NCBI RefSeq assembly: GCF_001427865.1
Contig: NZ_LMHH01000001.1
Span: forward strand, 1,550,001 to 1,614,000
Origin: Altererythrobacter sp. Root672
GTDB lineage: Bacteria > Pseudomonadota > Alphaproteobacteria > Sphingomonadales > Sphingomonadaceae
DNA: 64,000 nt
Direction of reading: 5' to 3'
This document shows positions 62,408 through 64,000 of the stretch, piece after piece. A program made the translations under genes and the position numbers. The notes beneath the pieces were generated by a model. The model worked only from the letters and a program-made list of their open reading frames with translations. It searched no databases and was not told where the DNA came from. Every line of letters starts with the position of its first letter. Position 1 is the first letter of the stretch.

Positions 62408-64000
62408 ATGATCCGACGCTCCCTATTCGCAGCCTTCCTCTTAGCGACCTCCGTCCCTGCCCTGGCCCAACCGGCGCCGGTAGCGCCCGAGCACGAGTGG
62501 CCTTTCGAGAAGAGCGACCTCCCCGCTGACCCGGCCTACCGCTTCGGCCGGCTCGACAACGGGATGCGCTACATCATCCGCTCCAACGGCACGCCCGCGG
62601 GCCAAGCGATGGTGCAGTTCTGGATCAACTCCGGGTCGGTTGCCGAGACCGAACAAGAACGCGGCTACGCGCATTTCATCGAACACATGAGCTTCAACGG
62701 CTCGACCCGCATCCCCGAGGGCGAGATGGTCAAGCTGCTCGAGCGCGAAGGTCTCGCTTTCGGGCCCGACACCAACGCCTCAACCAGCTTCGATACCACG
62801 CTCTACATGCTCAACCTGCCGCGCAACGATCCGGCCTTGCTCGACACGGCATTGATGCTCATGCGGGAGACGGCGAGCGAACTGACCTTCAACCCCGAGG
62901 CGGTCGAACGCGAAAAAGGCGTCGTGCTGTCAGAGCGCCGCGTTCGCGACACATACGACTATCGCGACACGATCGACGGGCTTGAGTTCTTCTATCCCGG
63001 TGCCCGGTTCGTCGACCGCATGCCGATCGGGACATTCGAAACCCTGCAGGCCGCCACGCCGGAGAAGCTGCGCGAACTCTACCAGCGCATCTATCGTCCG
63101 GAAAATACCGCCATAATCGTGGTCGGCGACTTCGATGCCGACAAGGTCGAAGCTGAAATCCGCGAACACTTTGCGAGCTGGCAGCCGGCATCGATCATTC
63201 CCGAGACCGACCCGGGCCCGATTCCCTTCGATCTTGCTGGGCAGACCGACATCTACCTCGACCCCGCGTTGTCGGAGCAGATCACGATCTCGCGCCACGG
63301 CCCGGCGCCCGACCGGACCGATACCCGCGCTTTCCGTGAGAAAAACGTCCGCCGTCAGCTCGGCTACGGCATCATCAACCGCCGCCTTCAACGTCTGGCA
63401 CGCGCGGAGAACCCGCCGTTCCGCAGCGCGGGCGTCGGCACGGCCGAGATGTTCGACGCCGGACGCACGAGCAACCTGGTCATCTACGCCGGCGAGGGCG
63501 AATGGCGCGGGGCGCTGGCGGCTGCCCAGGCCGAATACCGCCGGGCGCTCGAGTTTGGCTTCACCGAGGCCGAGGTGGCGGAGCAGATCGCCAACTTGCG
63601 CACTTCGCTGGAAAACAACGTCGCGGGCGCCTCGACGCGCTCCAACGCGAACTTCATCACCGGCGCGATCACGCTGCTGGAGGATAACCAGATCCCGACG
63701 ACGCCGGACAGCGCGCTGGAGCGGTTCCTGGGGCATCTGCCGGAAATCACGCCGGACAGCGTGCTCGCGGCGCTCAAGGAAGAATTCGTCCCGCTCGACA
63801 ACCCCCTGATCCGCTTCGAAGGGCGCACCGCACCCGAAGGTGGCGCCGAGGCGCTGCGGGCAGCGTGGAACGAAGGGATGGCCGTCCAGCTCGCGGCTGA
63901 GGACTCCGTCGGGCTCGAGGCCTGGGGCTATACCGACTTCGGCACGCCCGGCACGGTGGTTTCCGACACCGCTGAGCCGCTGCTCGGTATCCGAACGCTA
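62408..64000 (+). CDS. M16 family zinc metallopeptidase, C-terminus beyond window edge
   Basis: 531 visible residues from ATG 62408; the frame is open to the last base. The signal peptide MIRRSLFAAFLLATSVPALA points to the periplasm. The inverted zinc motif HFIEH lies at about 93-97 (GYAHFIEHMSFNG), and the distal Glu is expected in the ETASELTFNPEAVEREKGVV region. The second M16 domain begins near residue 210 (YRPENTAIIVVGDFD). Full-length family members have about 950 residues, so roughly half is missing. Confidence 0.92.
   Translation, partial: MIRRSLFAAFLLATSVPALAQPAPVAPEHEWPFEKSDLPADPAYRFGRLDNGMRYIIRSNGTPAGQAMVQFWINSGSVAETEQERGYAHFIEHMSFNGSTRIPEGEMVKLLEREGLAFGPDTNASTSFDTTLYMLNLPRNDPALLDTALMLMRETASELTFNPEAVEREKGVVLSERRVRDTYDYRDTIDGLEFFYPGARFVDRMPIGTFETLQAATPEKLRELYQRIYRPENTAIIVVGDFDADKVEAEIREHFASWQPASIIPETDPGPIPFDLAGQTDIYLDPALSEQITISRHGPAPDRTDTRAFREKNVRRQLGYGIINRRLQRLARAENPPFRSAGVGTAEMFDAGRTSNLVIYAGEGEWRGALAAAQAEYRRALEFGFTEAEVAEQIANLRTSLENNVAGASTRSNANFITGAITLLEDNQIPTTPDSALERFLGHLPEITPDSVLAALKEEFVPLDNPLIRFEGRTAPEGGAEALRAAWNEGMAVQLAAEDSVGLEAWGYTDFGTPGTVVSDTAEPLLGIRTL

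Overview
The window is a stretch of a high-GC alphaproteobacterial chromosome, most likely from the Sphingomonadales (Erythrobacteraceae or Sphingomonadaceae). The reasons are three large TonB-dependent-receptor-type genes, the housekeeping order infA-maf-RNase E/G-like-yacG-tRNA-Phe, a short-form hisG followed by hisD-nusB-thiL, a proton-pumping pyrophosphatase, and the style of the signal peptides. The order assignment is an inference; no rRNA gene is present. There is no integrase, transposase, phage gene or CRISPR array.

Layout. 1-2.8 kb: a class A penicillin-binding protein (cut by the left edge) and cobS, both minus strand. 2.8-16.6 kb: a detoxification-flavoured region. An HxlR-type regulator is divergent from a tightly packed 13-gene plus-strand run (4243-12200) of DUF899, VOC, DoxX, GST, DUF1428, RibD/DHFR-like and SRPBCC proteins. 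It is followed by a DnaJ-like protein, BolA, another GST, pirin, an LtrA-like membrane protein with no ordinary start codon, and a small lipoprotein. 16.8-21.2 kb: DUF2332 and hisG-hisD-nusB-thiL. 21.2-24.2 kb: a decayed zone with a truncated amidohydrolase joined to a truncated membrane-protein gene, and a twice-frameshifted DUF1080 gene. 24.2-41.7 kb: desaturase, hppA with a clear terminator, a GNAT/cupin pair, tesB, a universal stress protein behind an FNR-type box, an AI-2E transporter, a tannase-like esterase, uvrC, an odd TonB-receptor-like protein with a Cys/Gly-rich insert, and infA-maf-RNase-yacG-tRNA-Phe.

41.9-53.3 kb is the most interesting part. A soluble PAS-type histidine kinase and a NarL/FixJ-type response regulator sit among envelope genes (outer-membrane barrels, a class A acid phosphatase, a BASS-type transporter, DUF1622, a formylglycine-generating-enzyme-like protein, two DUF202 proteins, DUF2092 and a Gly/Arg-rich protein). 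Every inferred transcription unit there, seven in all, has the same short dyad (about nnnGGGTAAAYCCYGA) upstream of its first gene. This looks like a self-contained two-component regulon that I cannot match to a described system.

53.5-64 kb: wrbA, two TonB-dependent receptors flanking a YezD-like protein and an Rrf2 regulator with a shared candidate operator, purC, a GIY-YIG protein among dispersed palindromic repeats, and an M16 peptidase cut by the right edge.

Gene starts were chosen by ribosome-binding site and family N-terminus. All functional names rest on sequence recognition by eye; no database search was run.
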